Shown here: positions 1 through 8,388 of the stretch, one piece after another
Numbering within the stretch: position 1 is the first letter of the stretch
Layout of the letters: each line of letters begins with the position of its first letter
NCBI GenBank assembly: GCA_023262855.1
Contig: JALQYQ010000045.1
Location: 53,450-117,449 of the forward strand
Length of the DNA: 64,000 bases
Direction: 5' to 3'
From: Crocinitomicaceae bacterium
GTDB taxonomy: Bacteria > Bacteroidota > Bacteroidia > Flavobacteriales_D > Crocinitomicaceae
Program-made: the position numbers and the translations under genes
The notes under the pieces: generated by a model
Told to the model about the DNA's origin: nothing
What the model saw: only the letters and a program-made list of their open reading frames with translations
Database searches by the model: none

Positions 1-1
1 G

Positions 2-391
2 AACATTTTCAAAGAAATTGAGTCAGACTTGGGAATTAAAAGTCCAGAAAACGGCAGTTTAGTTCGTTGGGCAGAGCAAGGTGTTTTGCTGTTGAATGCG
101 GTTTTAACGGTTGAGGAGGGATTACCAGAAAGTCATGCTAGACGCGGTTGGGAGCAGTTTACTGATGCTGTAATAGCTGCTGTTAATGCTCATAATCAAC
201 ATGTTGTTTACTTGTTGTGGGGTTCGAAAGCTCAAGAAAAAGCAGCACAAGTCGATGGGCAAAACAATTTAATTTTAAAAACGGTTCATCCTTCCCCTTT
301 GTCTGCCTACAGAGGTTTTTTCGGTTGTAAACACTTTAGTCAAACCAATAATTACCTTGTTTCAAAGGGTAAAAATCCCATTAATTGGTAA
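2..391 (+). CDS. ung: Uracil-DNA glycosylase, C-terminal part (5' cut by window edge)
   Basis: Family 1 uracil-DNA glycosylase, which removes uracil from DNA as the first step of base excision repair. The reading frame is open from base 2, so the gene begins before the window; the TTG listed in the ORF track is internal. Visible family motifs are GVLLLNAVLTV, the LLWGSKAQ strand and the HPSPLSAYRGFFGCKHFS segment, which carries the catalytic histidine and the minor-groove reading loop. The GQDPYH water-activating motif must lie upstream and cannot be checked. The protein ends normally (NPINW) about 50 bases before hemE, which has its own promoter. Confidence 0.95.
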   Translation, partial: NIFKEIESDLGIKSPENGSLVRWAEQGVLLLNAVLTVEEGLPESHARRGWEQFTDAVIAAVNAHNQHVVYLLWGSKAQEKAAQVDGQNNLILKTVHPSPLSAYRGFFGCKHFSQTNNYLVSKGKNPINW

Positions 392-428
392 TCCTAAGTT
401 GAGCTTTTTTAAAACGAAAATGATTCAT

Positions 429-436
429 TATCTTTG
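429..436 (+). promoter_or_regulatory. Bacteroidetes -7 promoter box of hemE
   Basis: TATCTTTG matches the Bacteroidetes sigma -7 consensus TAnnTTTG. If the TSS lies about four bases after the final G, transcription starts near 440, only about three bases before the hemE ATG at 443, so the mRNA would be essentially leaderless. Confidence 0.6.
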
Positions 437-442
437 TCACCG

Positions 443-1480
443 ATGGAATTAAAAAATGATCTTATTTTACGCGCAGCAAGGGGAGAAGCGATTGAACGTT
501 ATCCTGTTTGGTTAATGCGTCAAGCAGGTAGAATTTTACCTGAATATAGAGCCGTTAGAGCTAAGTTATCTGGATTTAAAGAATTGGTTGAAACACCAGA
601 ATTCGCATGTGAAGTAACAATTCAACCAGTTGATTTATTGGATGTTGATGCTGCTATTATATTTTCTGATATTCTAGTTGTACCTGAAGCAATGGGACTT
701 GAGTATCAAATGCTCGAGCAAAAAGGTCCTTGGTTTGAAAAAACAATTCGAAGTGAAGAAGGCTTGAAATACGCTGAAACCAATTTTGATATCGAAGATC
801 GTTTAGGATATGTGTTAGATGCCATTCGTTTGACCTCAAAAGAGTTGAATGGACGCGTTCCTTTAATTGGATTTGCCGGAGCTCCTTGGACAATTTTCTG
901 CTACATGGTAGAAGGAAAAGGATCGAAAACGTTCTCTGAGTCACGTAAGTTATTGTATACAAATCCAACTTTGGCACACGAGTTGCTAAACCGAATCACA
1001 GATGTGACGATTCAGTATTTGAAAGCTCAAGTAAAGGCCGGTGCACACATGCTTCAAGTTTTTGATTCATGGGCTGGAATTTTGGGAACTGAACAATATG
1101 CTGAGTTTGGATTGAAATATTTGGAAAAAATTGCCAACGCGTTGAACGAAGTTCCTCTGACAATTTTCTCGAAAGGAGCAATTACCTCAATTCCAGCAAT
1201 TGCAAAATTGAATTGCAATACTGTTGGACTTGATTGGAACATGGATCCGATTAAAACGAGAGAAGAAATTGGAGAAACAAGAACAATTCAAGGTAATTTA
1301 GATCCATGTGCGTTGTACGCTTCGCACAATGAAGTTCAGAATTTAACAAGAAAAATGTTAGATTCGTTCACAAGTAAAAGACATATTGTAAATTTGGGTC
1401 ATGGAGTTTATCCAGATATTGACCCGGAAAAGGTTAAAACGTTTATTAAAACTGTAAAAGACTATGAATTGCGTTACTAA
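443..1480 (+). CDS. hemE: Uroporphyrinogen decarboxylase HemE
   Basis: Decarboxylates the four acetate side chains of uroporphyrinogen III to give coproporphyrinogen III in haem biosynthesis (cytosolic). The 345-residue length is normal for the family. The N-terminal signature [12 protein letters not shown] carries the arginines that bind substrate carboxylates; GFAGAPWT and the C-terminal [11 protein letters not shown] segment are also typical. The ORF track starts at a TTG (434), but that codon lies inside the TATCTTTG promoter box, so the ATG at 443 is chosen. Its last 17 bases overlap the start of the next gene, a secreted OmpA-domain protein, which suggests co-transcription. No other haem genes are nearby. 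Confidence 0.96.
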   Translation: MELKNDLILRAARGEAIERYPVWLMRQAGRILPEYRAVRAKLSGFKELVETPEFACEVTIQPVDLLDVDAAIIFSDILVVPEAMGLEYQMLEQKGPWFEKTIRSEEGLKYAETNFDIEDRLGYVLDAIRLTSKELNGRVPLIGFAGAPWTIFCYMVEGKGSKTFSESRKLLYTNPTLAHELLNRITDVTIQYLKAQVKAGAHMLQVFDSWAGILGTEQYAEFGLKYLEKIANALNEVPLTIFSKGAITSIPAIAKLNCNTVGLDWNMDPIKTREEIGETRTIQGNLDPCALYASHNEVQNLTRKMLDSFTSKRHIVNLGHGVYPDIDPEKVKTFIKTVKDYELRY

Positions 1481-2654
1481 TAATTTGAGAAAGTATAGCT
1501 CAATCGTATTGATTGGATTATCAACTATTACTTCTTTTGCTCAAGAAGGTGAAAACTTAGTTCCAAATGGAAGTTTTGAGGCAACTGATGGAAAAGTGAA
1601 AAAATTAGGTGGAATTGAATCTGCAACTGGATGGACATCTCCAACTGGTGCTCGCGCAGATTTGTTTACACCAAGCAAAGTTCCAGACATTAATACCCCT
1701 TTGAATTTATACGGGACTGAACAAGCAAAAGAAGGTTCAAATTATGCTGGAATTGTTGGTTTCTCATTTGGAAATAAAGTTCCAAGAACCTATTTGATGG
1801 TAAAATTGGACGCTCCATTAAAGAAAGGAATGAAATATTGTGTGAAATTCAATGTTTCGTTAGCTGAAGGTTCAAAATATGCTTCTAACAACATTGGAGC
1901 AAATCTTTCTAAAAAACCGTTCGCAACAGAAGAAAAAACAATCATTAAAGATGTAGCACACGTTTTGCATCCAGAAAATGATATGAAAAAATTCAACCAA
2001 ATGTTTAATTGGGACCAAGTTTGTGGAACGTTTACCGCTGAAGGTGGTGAAAAGTACTTAACTATTGGTAACTTTTATGCTGATGATAAAACGAAGTCTG
2101 AAAATAATAAAAAACCAAAAGACGTTAAGGTTGATCAAGTAATTGCTGCTTATTATTACATTGATGACGTTTCGGTTATTATGTTAGGTGATGATGAAAA
2201 ATGTGATTGTATTGTAGCAGAAGACAATACTGAGTTTTCTACTACGATTTATCAAAAAGCGATTATCTTGAATGATAAAATGACGGTTAATCAAAAGATT
2301 GATAAACAACAAGTTTTCTTCGCATTTGGAAAAACTGCTTTGACACCTTCAGGTAAAGAATCATTGGATTTTATCGCTGAACAATTGAAAGCAAATCCAA
2401 AAATGAAATTGGAAATTCAAGGTTATTCTGATCCAGAAGAAGATAAAGTAGGTGCTGAAAAACCGCAATACGCCGAAATGTCTAAAAAACGCGTTGATGC
2501 AATTACCGTTTACTTGACTGAAAAAGGAATTGATGCAACACGTTTGATAGGAGTTGACAAAGGTAGCGAAACTCCAAACGATGAAATTTCAGATTCTGAT
2601 GATGACGATTTAAAAATGGCAAAAAATAGAAGAGTGTTCTTCAAAGCGATTTAA
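1464..2654 (+). CDS. Secreted OmpA-domain protein with N-terminal jelly-roll-like region
   Basis: A 396-residue exported protein. Residues 1-27 form a signal peptide with a long polar n-region and a TSFAQ-type end. The next ~230 residues begin with [13 protein letters not shown], an opening typical of carbohydrate-binding-like jelly-roll domains in Bacteroidetes, and are otherwise not recognised. Residues ~285-396 are an OmpA C-terminal domain that keeps the Asp of LEIQGYSD and the Arg of SKKRVDA used to bind peptidoglycan. An acidic run (DSDDDD) interrupts the last helix region. It overlaps hemE by 17 bases and is followed by a strong terminator. Likely an envelope protein tethered to the cell wall; its precise role is unknown. 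Confidence 0.85.
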   Translation: MNCVTNNLRKYSSIVLIGLSTITSFAQEGENLVPNGSFEATDGKVKKLGGIESATGWTSPTGARADLFTPSKVPDINTPLNLYGTEQAKEGSNYAGIVGFSFGNKVPRTYLMVKLDAPLKKGMKYCVKFNVSLAEGSKYASNNIGANLSKKPFATEEKTIIKDVAHVLHPENDMKKFNQMFNWDQVCGTFTAEGGEKYLTIGNFYADDKTKSENNKKPKDVKVDQVIAAYYYIDDVSVIMLGDDEKCDCIVAEDNTEFSTTIYQKAIILNDKMTVNQKIDKQQVFFAFGKTALTPSGKESLDFIAEQLKANPKMKLEIQGYSDPEEDKVGAEKPQYAEMSKKRVDAITVYLTEKGIDATRLIGVDKGSETPNDEISDSDDDDLKMAKNRRVFFKAI

Positions 2655-2672
2655 TCGTTAAAAGAAATTGAG

Positions 2673-2706
2673 AAAAGGCTGTTCGTGATTCGAGCAGCCT
2701 TTTTTG
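2673..2706 (+). terminator. Rho-independent terminator, probably bidirectional
   Basis: An 11-bp stem AAGGCTGTTCG / CGAGCAGCCTT (one G-U pair) with a 5-base loop, followed by TTTTT. It sits between the convergent OmpA-domain gene and maf; the minus-strand reading also ends in a T-rich run, so it may serve both. Confidence 0.88.
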
Positions 2707-3270
2707 TTATGATAAAAACGTTTGAATTGCCTGATAAACTTCATGAGTTGGTAAACCAACAACATTGTTGTATGAACCATTGATTTTCTCAATCCCTATG
2801 TATCCTATCCATTCTTGAATTCCATAAGAACCGGCTTTATCGAAGGGTTTGTAATTGGAAATGTAATAGCGAATTTCATCCAAAGACAAGGATTTAAAGG
2901 TAACCTCTGTTTTAACTGAAAAAGAGATTTCCATTTCAGATGAAACGAGTACAACACCTGTCGTCACATTGTGTGTTCTTCCAGATAGTAAATTCAGCAT
3001 TTTTTCAGCTTCTAAGGCATCTGTTGGTTTTCCCAGCAAGATAGTATCAATTTCTACAGTTGTATCCGCACAAATAAGGATTTCATCCTCTTTTAATTCT
3101 TCCTTTAAATCATCCGCTTTTAATTGGGCAATGTATTCAGCAACCTCTTCAATTGGAAGATTTTCTGGATAACTTTCATCCGTTTCTTTCGTTCTGACTT
3201 CAAATTCGTATCCAATTGAAGCTAATAATTCCTTTCTACGAGGGGATTTTGATCCTAAAATAAGTTTCAT
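2707..3270 (-). CDS. maf: Maf-family nucleotide pyrophosphatase
   Basis: Hydrolyses non-canonical or pyrimidine nucleoside triphosphates to monophosphates (house-cleaning enzyme, cytosolic). At 187 residues it has the normal Maf length. It opens with LILGSKSPRRKELL (family SxSPRRxELL), has the DESYPENLP segment, the ICADTTV strand with the catalytic Asp, and LGKPTDALEAEKMLNLLSGRTH. The pattern fits the YhdE-type dTTP/UTP pyrophosphatase group more than the YceF group, though specificity is inferred. Its start overlaps the stop of the UbiA gene by four bases (ATGA), so the two are translationally coupled in a minus-strand operon. Confidence 0.93.
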   Translation of the reverse strand: MKLILGSKSPRRKELLASIGYEFEVRTKETDESYPENLPIEEVAEYIAQLKADDLKEELKEDEILICADTTVEIDTILLGKPTDALEAEKMLNLLSGRTHNVTTGVVLVSSEMEISFSVKTEVTFKSLSLDEIRYYISNYKPFDKAGSYGIQEWIGYIGIEKINGSYNNVVGLPTHEVYQAIQTFLS

Positions 3271-4214
3271 AAATGTAAATAGCCAATATAGAATGTAGCC
3301 AAAACACCAATAAGCATACTAATTTTAATCAATGCATCATAGAGTTTTAGTTGCTTGGTTTTATTGGTGAAAATGAGAAAAATCACAACCAAATTAATCA
3401 AGGCGGCTATTCCAAATGGAATTGTTGCAGTCCAAAATTGTACGGTTCCAATGAACGAATTCATTTTTGTTAAGCTTATCCAAATGTAAAAAGCAGGTAG
3501 TACAAACAAAATCAGTGCAACCAAAAACAAGGACTTTTGTTGGCCTAATATCATCGGTAACGACTTTACATAAATCAATTTATCGCCTTCAACATCTTGA
3601 GCATCCTTAATAATTTCTCTCGCCATATTTTGAATGAAAGCAAAAAACGTTAACATGTAAATCAATGAATAGTCAATAATTGCAGTCCACGAATCTGGAT
3701 TAAACTCAGAATGTGCAGATGCATATGAATTTCCTACTTGAAAATAAATAAGGACCAAAAGTGGAATTAGAGCGGTTAATGTGGCAATCATAAAATTACC
3801 TATGAACACTTTACGCTTAAAATGCATTGAATAGAACCAAAGAGCATTAATCGAAACAAGATGTACAAAAACATACCAAAGAGATTGGTATTTAATGCTT
3901 AAATAGATTGCAATTGAAAAAGCAATTCCATTAAAAATCCAGTGCGTCAAAATAGCCCATCGACGATCAATATGTTTCGTAATAATTAGTTTTTCCGGTT
4001 TATTGATGCGATCTGCCTTAACGTCAAAATAATCGTTGATGATGTTTCCTCCAGCAGCAATTAAAACAGTTGATAGAACTAATAATAAAAAATCAATCCA
4101 GTTATCATCGACCTTTTGAAAACGATTGGAATTCAATATAAAAAAGCGCACACCGTACATCGTAAGTACAATGATGGCTAAATTAATTGGTCGTATGAGT
4201 TTTAAAAAATGCAC
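3267..4214 (-). CDS. UbiA-family prenyltransferase
   Basis: Integral-membrane aromatic/polyol prenyltransferase of 315 residues with about eight or nine hydrophobic helices. The two Asp-rich Mg-prenyl-diphosphate motifs are present: NDYFDVKADRINKP and DAQDVEGDK. Flavobacterial relatives are often labelled geranylgeranylglycerol-phosphate geranylgeranyltransferase, but the acceptor cannot be read from sequence; a menaquinone or haem-type role is less likely because those genes have different neighbours. It starts with GTG, overlapping the TAG stop of the preceding PorE-like gene by one base, and overlaps maf by four bases, so this is a tightly coupled operon. Confidence 0.85.
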   Translation of the reverse strand: MHFLKLIRPINLAIIVLTMYGVRFFILNSNRFQKVDDNWIDFLLLVLSTVLIAAGGNIINDYFDVKADRINKPEKLIITKHIDRRWAILTHWIFNGIAFSIAIYLSIKYQSLWYVFVHLVSINALWFYSMHFKRKVFIGNFMIATLTALIPLLVLIYFQVGNSYASAHSEFNPDSWTAIIDYSLIYMLTFFAFIQNMAREIIKDAQDVEGDKLIYVKSLPMILGQQKSLFLVALILFVLPAFYIWISLTKMNSFIGTVQFWTATIPFGIAALINLVVIFLIFTNKTKQLKLYDALIKISMLIGVLATFYIGYLHL

Positions 4215-6226
4215 TATTTTATAATCTTATATTCTGTTCGTCGATTCGATTGATGAGCAGCTTCTTTAGCTTCTTCAGTTGCTAATTTAGCAATTTCTGC
4301 GTCACTTACGATAGTTTTTGTTTCTCCATACCCTTTGAAAGTCATTCGTTTAGGGTCAATACCTTTGGCAACAATGTAATCATATACCGCTTTTGCACGG
4401 TCATTCGATAAGGTCAAGTTCGCTTTGTCGTCACCTCGTGTATCTGTATGTCCACCAATTTCAATTTTTAAGGTTGGGTTTTTTACAAGGAAATCATACA
4501 ATTTATTTAACTCAACATTCGATTCTGAACGAAGTGTTGATTTTCCTAAATCGAAGAATACATTTGCCAGTAGAGTAGGAACGTCACTTGTAATTGGAAT
4601 CATTGGTACATCCATGTGAATTGATTCCAATCCATCTTTTACTGTCATGTTGAAATTTTTAGAAAAGAAGTTGTATCCCGGATAACTCACATTTAAGGCA
4701 TATTCCTGATTTACAGGTAGAGAAACTAAAAATGCTCCGGTAATTTTATCTGCTTCCGCAAAAATCACTTCTTTTCCAGTTTTCAAATCGATTAATTGGA
4801 ATTTACCTGGAATTGGTTTTTTATCAGTTGCATCGAAAACAATTCCGTCAAAATAAAGTGTTTTCGTTGGCCTAAATTCTTCTGGCATTTCGAAGTAATA
4901 GATATCTAAGTCTCCGTATCCTCCAACACGATCTGAAGCAAAGAATGCAATTTCACCGTCGGCAGAAACCAACAATGAATTTTCATCATATTTAGTGTTA
5001 ATCGGATATCCTAAGTTTTCTGGGTTGGTCCATGAACCATCAGGATTCATTTTTGACATATAAATATCAGACCCTCCCATACCAACATGTCCGCGTGATG
5101 CAAAATACAAGGTTTTTCCATCGGGATGGATCAATACAGATTCCTCTTCCATGTAAGTATTAATGTTTTTTGGAAGTCGCTCAGCAGTTGACCATTGACC
5201 ATTGTCTAGCAGTCTTGTCACGAAAATATCCGAATCAACTGGTTCTCCTTTTTTACTCACGCGTCGAATGAAATAAAGTGTTTTTCCATCTGCAGAAAGC
5301 GAAGGTTGTGATTCCCACATTCCTGTATTCACATTTCCAGGTAAGTTTATTGGGTCCAACCAACGTGATCCATTTCTATGTGTATAGAACATATCGCAGC
5401 TTCCTTTACCTGTTCTATTTTCCCCATATTCTTGATTATTCGTAACATCTTCAGCACATGCAACAAAAATCAGTGAACGGCCATCAGCTGAAATAGTTGG
5501 TGCACCTTCATTCATTGTTGTATTGATATTAACTGGCATTGGTACTGCTGTTCCCCAAATATTCTTTTCTAACATGGAAACATAAAAGTCTTCTTGCTGC
5601 TTGTAAGCTGAACGATCATCATCAATACGACGCGTAAACAAGAGCATTTTTCCATCAACTGTAATTGTTGGGAAATACTCAGGATCTTTAGTGTTTATAC
5701 CAGGTCCAATATTTATTGGATTGAATTTTTGTGGGTTTTGAATCGATTCTAAAGCGAAAACACAGCTTTCTTGCATGGTATACGCTTGTCTAACCAAGTC
5801 TGGATTTGCATTTCGGTTTCGAATGTAAATATCAAGGTTTTTAATTGCTTTATCGTAATCGCCAATAGCTTGCTGTAAATTAGCCAAATAGAAATAAGTG
5901 CTTCCTGTTGGACTATGATTTGGATTGATTGCCAAAGCCGCTTCAAAGTGTTTGATTGCGTTAGGATAATCTCCCAGTATTTCATAGAATTCACCTGCAT
6001 TCATGTGAGCTTCCCAAAATTTTGGATCTTTTTCCAGTGCTTTGTTCATTAAATCAATTCCTGACATGTAATCAGGACGATTTGTTTTTGGGTCAATTTG
6101 ATTAGGCGCTTGAATTCCAGCCTCAAACAGTTTAATTGCCTTTTTGTTGGAAGTTGAATAGCCTGTTTGTGCTGTTGAGCAACTAGAAATTAAGGCAATC
6201 GAAAATAAAATAAATAGAATTCTCAT
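4214..6226 (-). CDS. PorE-like lipoprotein: TPR, beta-propeller, CPD-like and OmpA domains
   Basis: A 670-residue lipoprotein (lipobox ISSC, Cys16). Domain order: TPR-like helices ~25-165, a PD40/WD40-like propeller ~170-445 with repeated motifs such as FASRGHVGMGGSDIYMS, a carboxypeptidase-regulatory-like domain ~450-535, and an OmpA C-terminal domain ~555-670 with IGGHTDTRGDD and SNDRAKAV, which retain the peptidoglycan-binding Asp and Arg. This is the architecture of PorE, a periplasmic T9SS component in Porphyromonas gingivalis. It is related in layout to the four-gene array at 45-54 kb but lacks the four-cysteine region found there. It lies 2 bases after queE and 1 base into ubiA. Whether it is the T9SS PorE or a paralogue is not decidable here. 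Confidence 0.85.
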   Translation of the reverse strand: MRILFILFSIALISSCSTAQTGYSTSNKKAIKLFEAGIQAPNQIDPKTNRPDYMSGIDLMNKALEKDPKFWEAHMNAGEFYEILGDYPNAIKHFEAALAINPNHSPTGSTYFYLANLQQAIGDYDKAIKNLDIYIRNRNANPDLVRQAYTMQESCVFALESIQNPQKFNPINIGPGINTKDPEYFPTITVDGKMLLFTRRIDDDRSAYKQQEDFYVSMLEKNIWGTAVPMPVNINTTMNEGAPTISADGRSLIFVACAEDVTNNQEYGENRTGKGSCDMFYTHRNGSRWLDPINLPGNVNTGMWESQPSLSADGKTLYFIRRVSKKGEPVDSDIFVTRLLDNGQWSTAERLPKNINTYMEEESVLIHPDGKTLYFASRGHVGMGGSDIYMSKMNPDGSWTNPENLGYPINTKYDENSLLVSADGEIAFFASDRVGGYGDLDIYYFEMPEEFRPTKTLYFDGIVFDATDKKPIPGKFQLIDLKTGKEVIFAEADKITGAFLVSLPVNQEYALNVSYPGYNFFSKNFNMTVKDGLESIHMDVPMIPITSDVPTLLANVFFDLGKSTLRSESNVELNKLYDFLVKNPTLKIEIGGHTDTRGDDKANLTLSNDRAKAVYDYIVAKGIDPKRMTFKGYGETKTIVSDAEIAKLATEEAKEAAHQSNRRTEYKIIK

Positions 6227-6228
6227 GG

Positions 6229-6852
6229 TTACGGTATATTCATGAATTTATGCGTCTGTAAAGAAATTCTCCATTTTGGATTGTTTTTTACATACTCAAT
6301 GATTTGTGGCAAGAATCGTTCCTGTTTTGACCATTCAGGTTGAAGAAATAATTTACAGGCGCTTGAAACTTTTGCAGCATGTTCTTCAGCCCACGTGAAA
6401 TCGGAAGAGTGGTTGATTATGACTTTTAATTCTGATGCTTTTGAATAGGCTTCATCAACTGGAGCTTTAAATTTCTTCGGAGAGAAACAATACCAATCAA
6501 TTGAGCCAATTAAATCATACGTTCCAGAAGTTTCAATGGCAATTTCAATGTAAAGCTCTTTCAATCGATTAGTCAGTGTTGTCAAATTATACATAGCAGG
6601 TTCTCCACCCGTAAGAACAACGAAATCAGTCCCAGATGTTACAACTTCATTAACGATGAAATCAATACTTAAAAGTGGGTGGTCATTCATTTCCCAACTT
6701 TCTTTTACATCACACCAAACACAACCAACATCACATCCAGCCAATCGAATGAAAAAGGCAGCTCTACCTGAGTAAAAACCTTCACCTTGAATGGTGTAAA
6801 AATACTCCATCACGGGTAAATGCTGACTTGTATCTACATCTTTTACTTGCAT
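6229..6852 (-). CDS. queE: 7-carboxy-7-deazaguanine synthase QueE
   Basis: Radical SAM enzyme that contracts 6-carboxytetrahydropterin to 7-carboxy-7-deazaguanine in queuosine (preQ0) biosynthesis. The [4Fe-4S] cluster motif is C-x3-C-x2-C in AGCDVGCVWCDV. Also typical are the N-terminal YFYTIQGEGFYSGRAAFFIRL region, FVVLTGGEPAMY, AIETSGTY and CFSPKK. The length, 207 residues, is normal. No queC, queD or queF is adjacent. It is the first gene of the minus-strand queE / PorE-like / ubiA / maf operon, with its own promoter box six bases upstream of the ATG. Confidence 0.95.
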   Translation of the reverse strand: MQVKDVDTSQHLPVMEYFYTIQGEGFYSGRAAFFIRLAGCDVGCVWCDVKESWEMNDHPLLSIDFIVNEVVTSGTDFVVLTGGEPAMYNLTTLTNRLKELYIEIAIETSGTYDLIGSIDWYCFSPKKFKAPVDEAYSKASELKVIINHSSDFTWAEEHAAKVSSACKLFLQPEWSKQERFLPQIIEYVKNNPKWRISLQTHKFMNIP

Positions 6853-6857
6853 CTACA

Positions 6858-6865
6858 CAAAAATA
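6858..6865 (-). promoter_or_regulatory. -7 promoter box of the queE operon
   Basis: Minus-strand TATTTTTG fits TAnnTTTG. The predicted TSS (~6854) is about two bases before the queE ATG, another leaderless-type arrangement. Confidence 0.55.
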
Positions 6866-6868
6866 GAA

Positions 6869-7783
6869 TTATTTTACAGATGTAACGCGATTTAAATCCT
6901 TTACATTGAGTTCAACTTGGCCTTTTTCGTTTGCTTCAAAATTACGTTCGAACTTGACATTTTCGAGCCATTGTGTTGAACCATAAGAGTGTTTTTGAAA
7001 GATTGTTTGACTAAACGTTTCATCAAATGTTTCTACCAATATGATGATTTCAATGTGCCTTTTAATTAAATCTTCCAAGGGAATTCCAAATAGGGGAGAA
7101 TCTTCATTTACAAGATGCACAAGTGTCCATGTCAATGGAAAGAAATTCACCTGATCTGTTTCAAGTTTTAAATCAAAATAATTCTTATTAAATCCGCTTG
7201 TTCCATTTCCCGAATCAATGGTTACAATTGCATTTACTTTCGTGTTTAATAATACATTGTTTCGTTGATTCACTATTTTGAACATTACGGCCTTACCATT
7301 TTCAAATGGAGTTAAAATAATATGTTTTGAAAATGCAATTTTTAAGGATGGTTTGGAAAATCGTCCGTACAAAAGACCTGTAGCAATTGCAAAACTCAAA
7401 AGTCCAACAAATGATTCAAGAATTGCGATATAATTGATCACTTTGCTTGTTGGATGCAACGCACCATAACCAACTGTTGTGAACGTTTGTGCTGAAAAGA
7501 AAAAAGCATTTTCAAACAAATTGAGTTTTGGGTTCAATCCAGCAATTCCATCAATGTCTGCAAGTAAATAGGCGGAGGTAAAAATCAAATTAAGCAGAAG
7601 AAAACTACCAATTAAGAAGGTTGCAAAAATGAAGTAATTAGCATCGATTAAGAACTTATAGAAATCGCGAAAACCACTTAATTTTCCTTTTCGAATAATG
7701 TTGTAAGTACCGTCTTCATTCATTAAACGACGAACGGGTTTCACGAAAGTACTACCTAAACCAGGATCTTTTGCTTTTTTCAT
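6869..7783 (-). CDS. Inward-rectifier-type potassium channel (KirBac-like)
   Basis: A 304-residue two-helix potassium channel. TM1 is around NYFIFATFLIGSFLLLN, the pore helix and selectivity filter read FFSAQTFTTVGYG, and TM2 follows at NYIAILESFVGLLSFAIA. After TM2 comes YGRFSKPSLKIAFS, the characteristic Kir-family junction, then a cytoplasmic immunoglobulin-like C-domain (~150 residues). The ORF track begins at a TTG (7798); the ATG at 7783 (MKKAKDPGLGS) is preferred. It follows a small unknown gene by about 20 bases and may be co-transcribed with it. Likely a K+ flux channel in the inner membrane; the regulatory ligand is not visible. Confidence 0.9.
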   Translation of the reverse strand: MKKAKDPGLGSTFVKPVRRLMNEDGTYNIIRKGKLSGFRDFYKFLIDANYFIFATFLIGSFLLLNLIFTSAYLLADIDGIAGLNPKLNLFENAFFFSAQTFTTVGYGALHPTSKVINYIAILESFVGLLSFAIATGLLYGRFSKPSLKIAFSKHIILTPFENGKAVMFKIVNQRNNVLLNTKVNAIVTIDSGNGTSGFNKNYFDLKLETDQVNFFPLTWTLVHLVNEDSPLFGIPLEDLIKRHIEIIILVETFDETFSQTIFQKHSYGSTQWLENVKFERNFEANEKGQVELNVKDLNRVTSVK

Positions 7784-7804
7784 TGTACGAAAATACAATC
7801 CATT

Positions 7805-8155
7805 TTAGTTGTTTTCGATAATTCGCCAATTATTTTTTAGTCGATTGTATTCTTCCAGAAAAGCAACAAATCTGTCTTCTTTTGAACCCGAGTATTCACT
7901 TTTTTGAATTTCAAGATAACATTGTTTGATAAGCTCTAAAACATTTGATTCTAATAACAAGCGAGATGTTTGCGTTTCGAAATTATAGGTCTGAAAAACT
8001 TCTAGTATTCTGTTTTTATCACGAATATCGGCTTCTGTGGGTTCGGCTATTTTATCGAGTTTATAGAGAATTGGCAGCAATCGGGCACTTAAATCAATAA
8101 AATGACGGAGAATTATGACTGCTTCATTAACTTCTTGAATGTTTTTAACTGTCAT
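7805..8155 (-). CDS. Small helical protein of unknown function
   Basis: A 116-residue protein without signal peptide or membrane segment. It reads as mostly alpha-helical, with a hydrophobic N-terminal third (VIILRHFIDLSARLLPILYKL) and a charged C-terminus. I do not recognise a family. It has its own promoter box upstream and the potassium channel gene follows closely, so it could be a channel-associated protein, but that is only positional inference. The ATG chosen is the first in frame and lies 19 bases after the -7 box. Confidence 0.7.
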   Translation of the reverse strand: MTVKNIQEVNEAVIILRHFIDLSARLLPILYKLDKIAEPTEADIRDKNRILEVFQTYNFETQTSRLLLESNVLELIKQCYLEIQKSEYSGSKEDRFVAFLEEYNRLKNNWRIIENN

Positions 8156-8174
8156 ACGATTCTTGTTTGGGTTT

Positions 8175-8182
8175 CAAAGCTA
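8175..8182 (-). promoter_or_regulatory. -7 promoter box upstream of the small unknown gene
   Basis: Minus-strand TAGCTTTG matches TAnnTTTG and predicts a leader of about 15 bases for the gene at 8155. It is divergent from the box at 8284. Confidence 0.5.
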
Positions 8183-8283
8183 AGACGAACGAACTGATGA
8201 AATAGTTGGATTTATTTTTCAGAAATGAACAGATGATGATAGTGTGTGAATAAATTTATTTGTTTGTAGAACAAATGGTTTTT

Positions 8284-8291
8284 TATATTTG
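8284..8291 (+). promoter_or_regulatory. -7 promoter box of the PCMD-like secreted protein
   Basis: TATATTTG matches TAnnTTTG exactly. The predicted leader is about 94 bases, long for this window, and contains the hairpin noted at 8353-8368. Confidence 0.6.
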
Positions 8292-8352
8292 CCACGAAAC
8301 TTGAACATTATAATGCGTTTTTGACGAATATCTTGTCCATTTTTCCAACATT

Positions 8353-8368
8353 CAATGCAGTAGCATTG
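8353..8368 (+). promoter_or_regulatory. Small hairpin in the 5' leader
   Basis: A perfect 6-bp inverted repeat CAATGC / GCATTG with loop AGTA, 20 bases before the ATG at 8389 and followed by an A-rich stretch. It could affect translation initiation or mRNA stability; no known element was recognised. Confidence 0.3.
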
Positions 8369-8388
8369 CCAATAAAAAAAAGACACTT

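Noticed and set aside
657-1242. Minus-strand ORFs opposite hemE in the ORF track (657-977, 996-1181, 1054-1242)
   Set aside because: They lie inside a clear hemE reading frame and show no family motifs; they are shadow ORFs, as are most short entries of the track.
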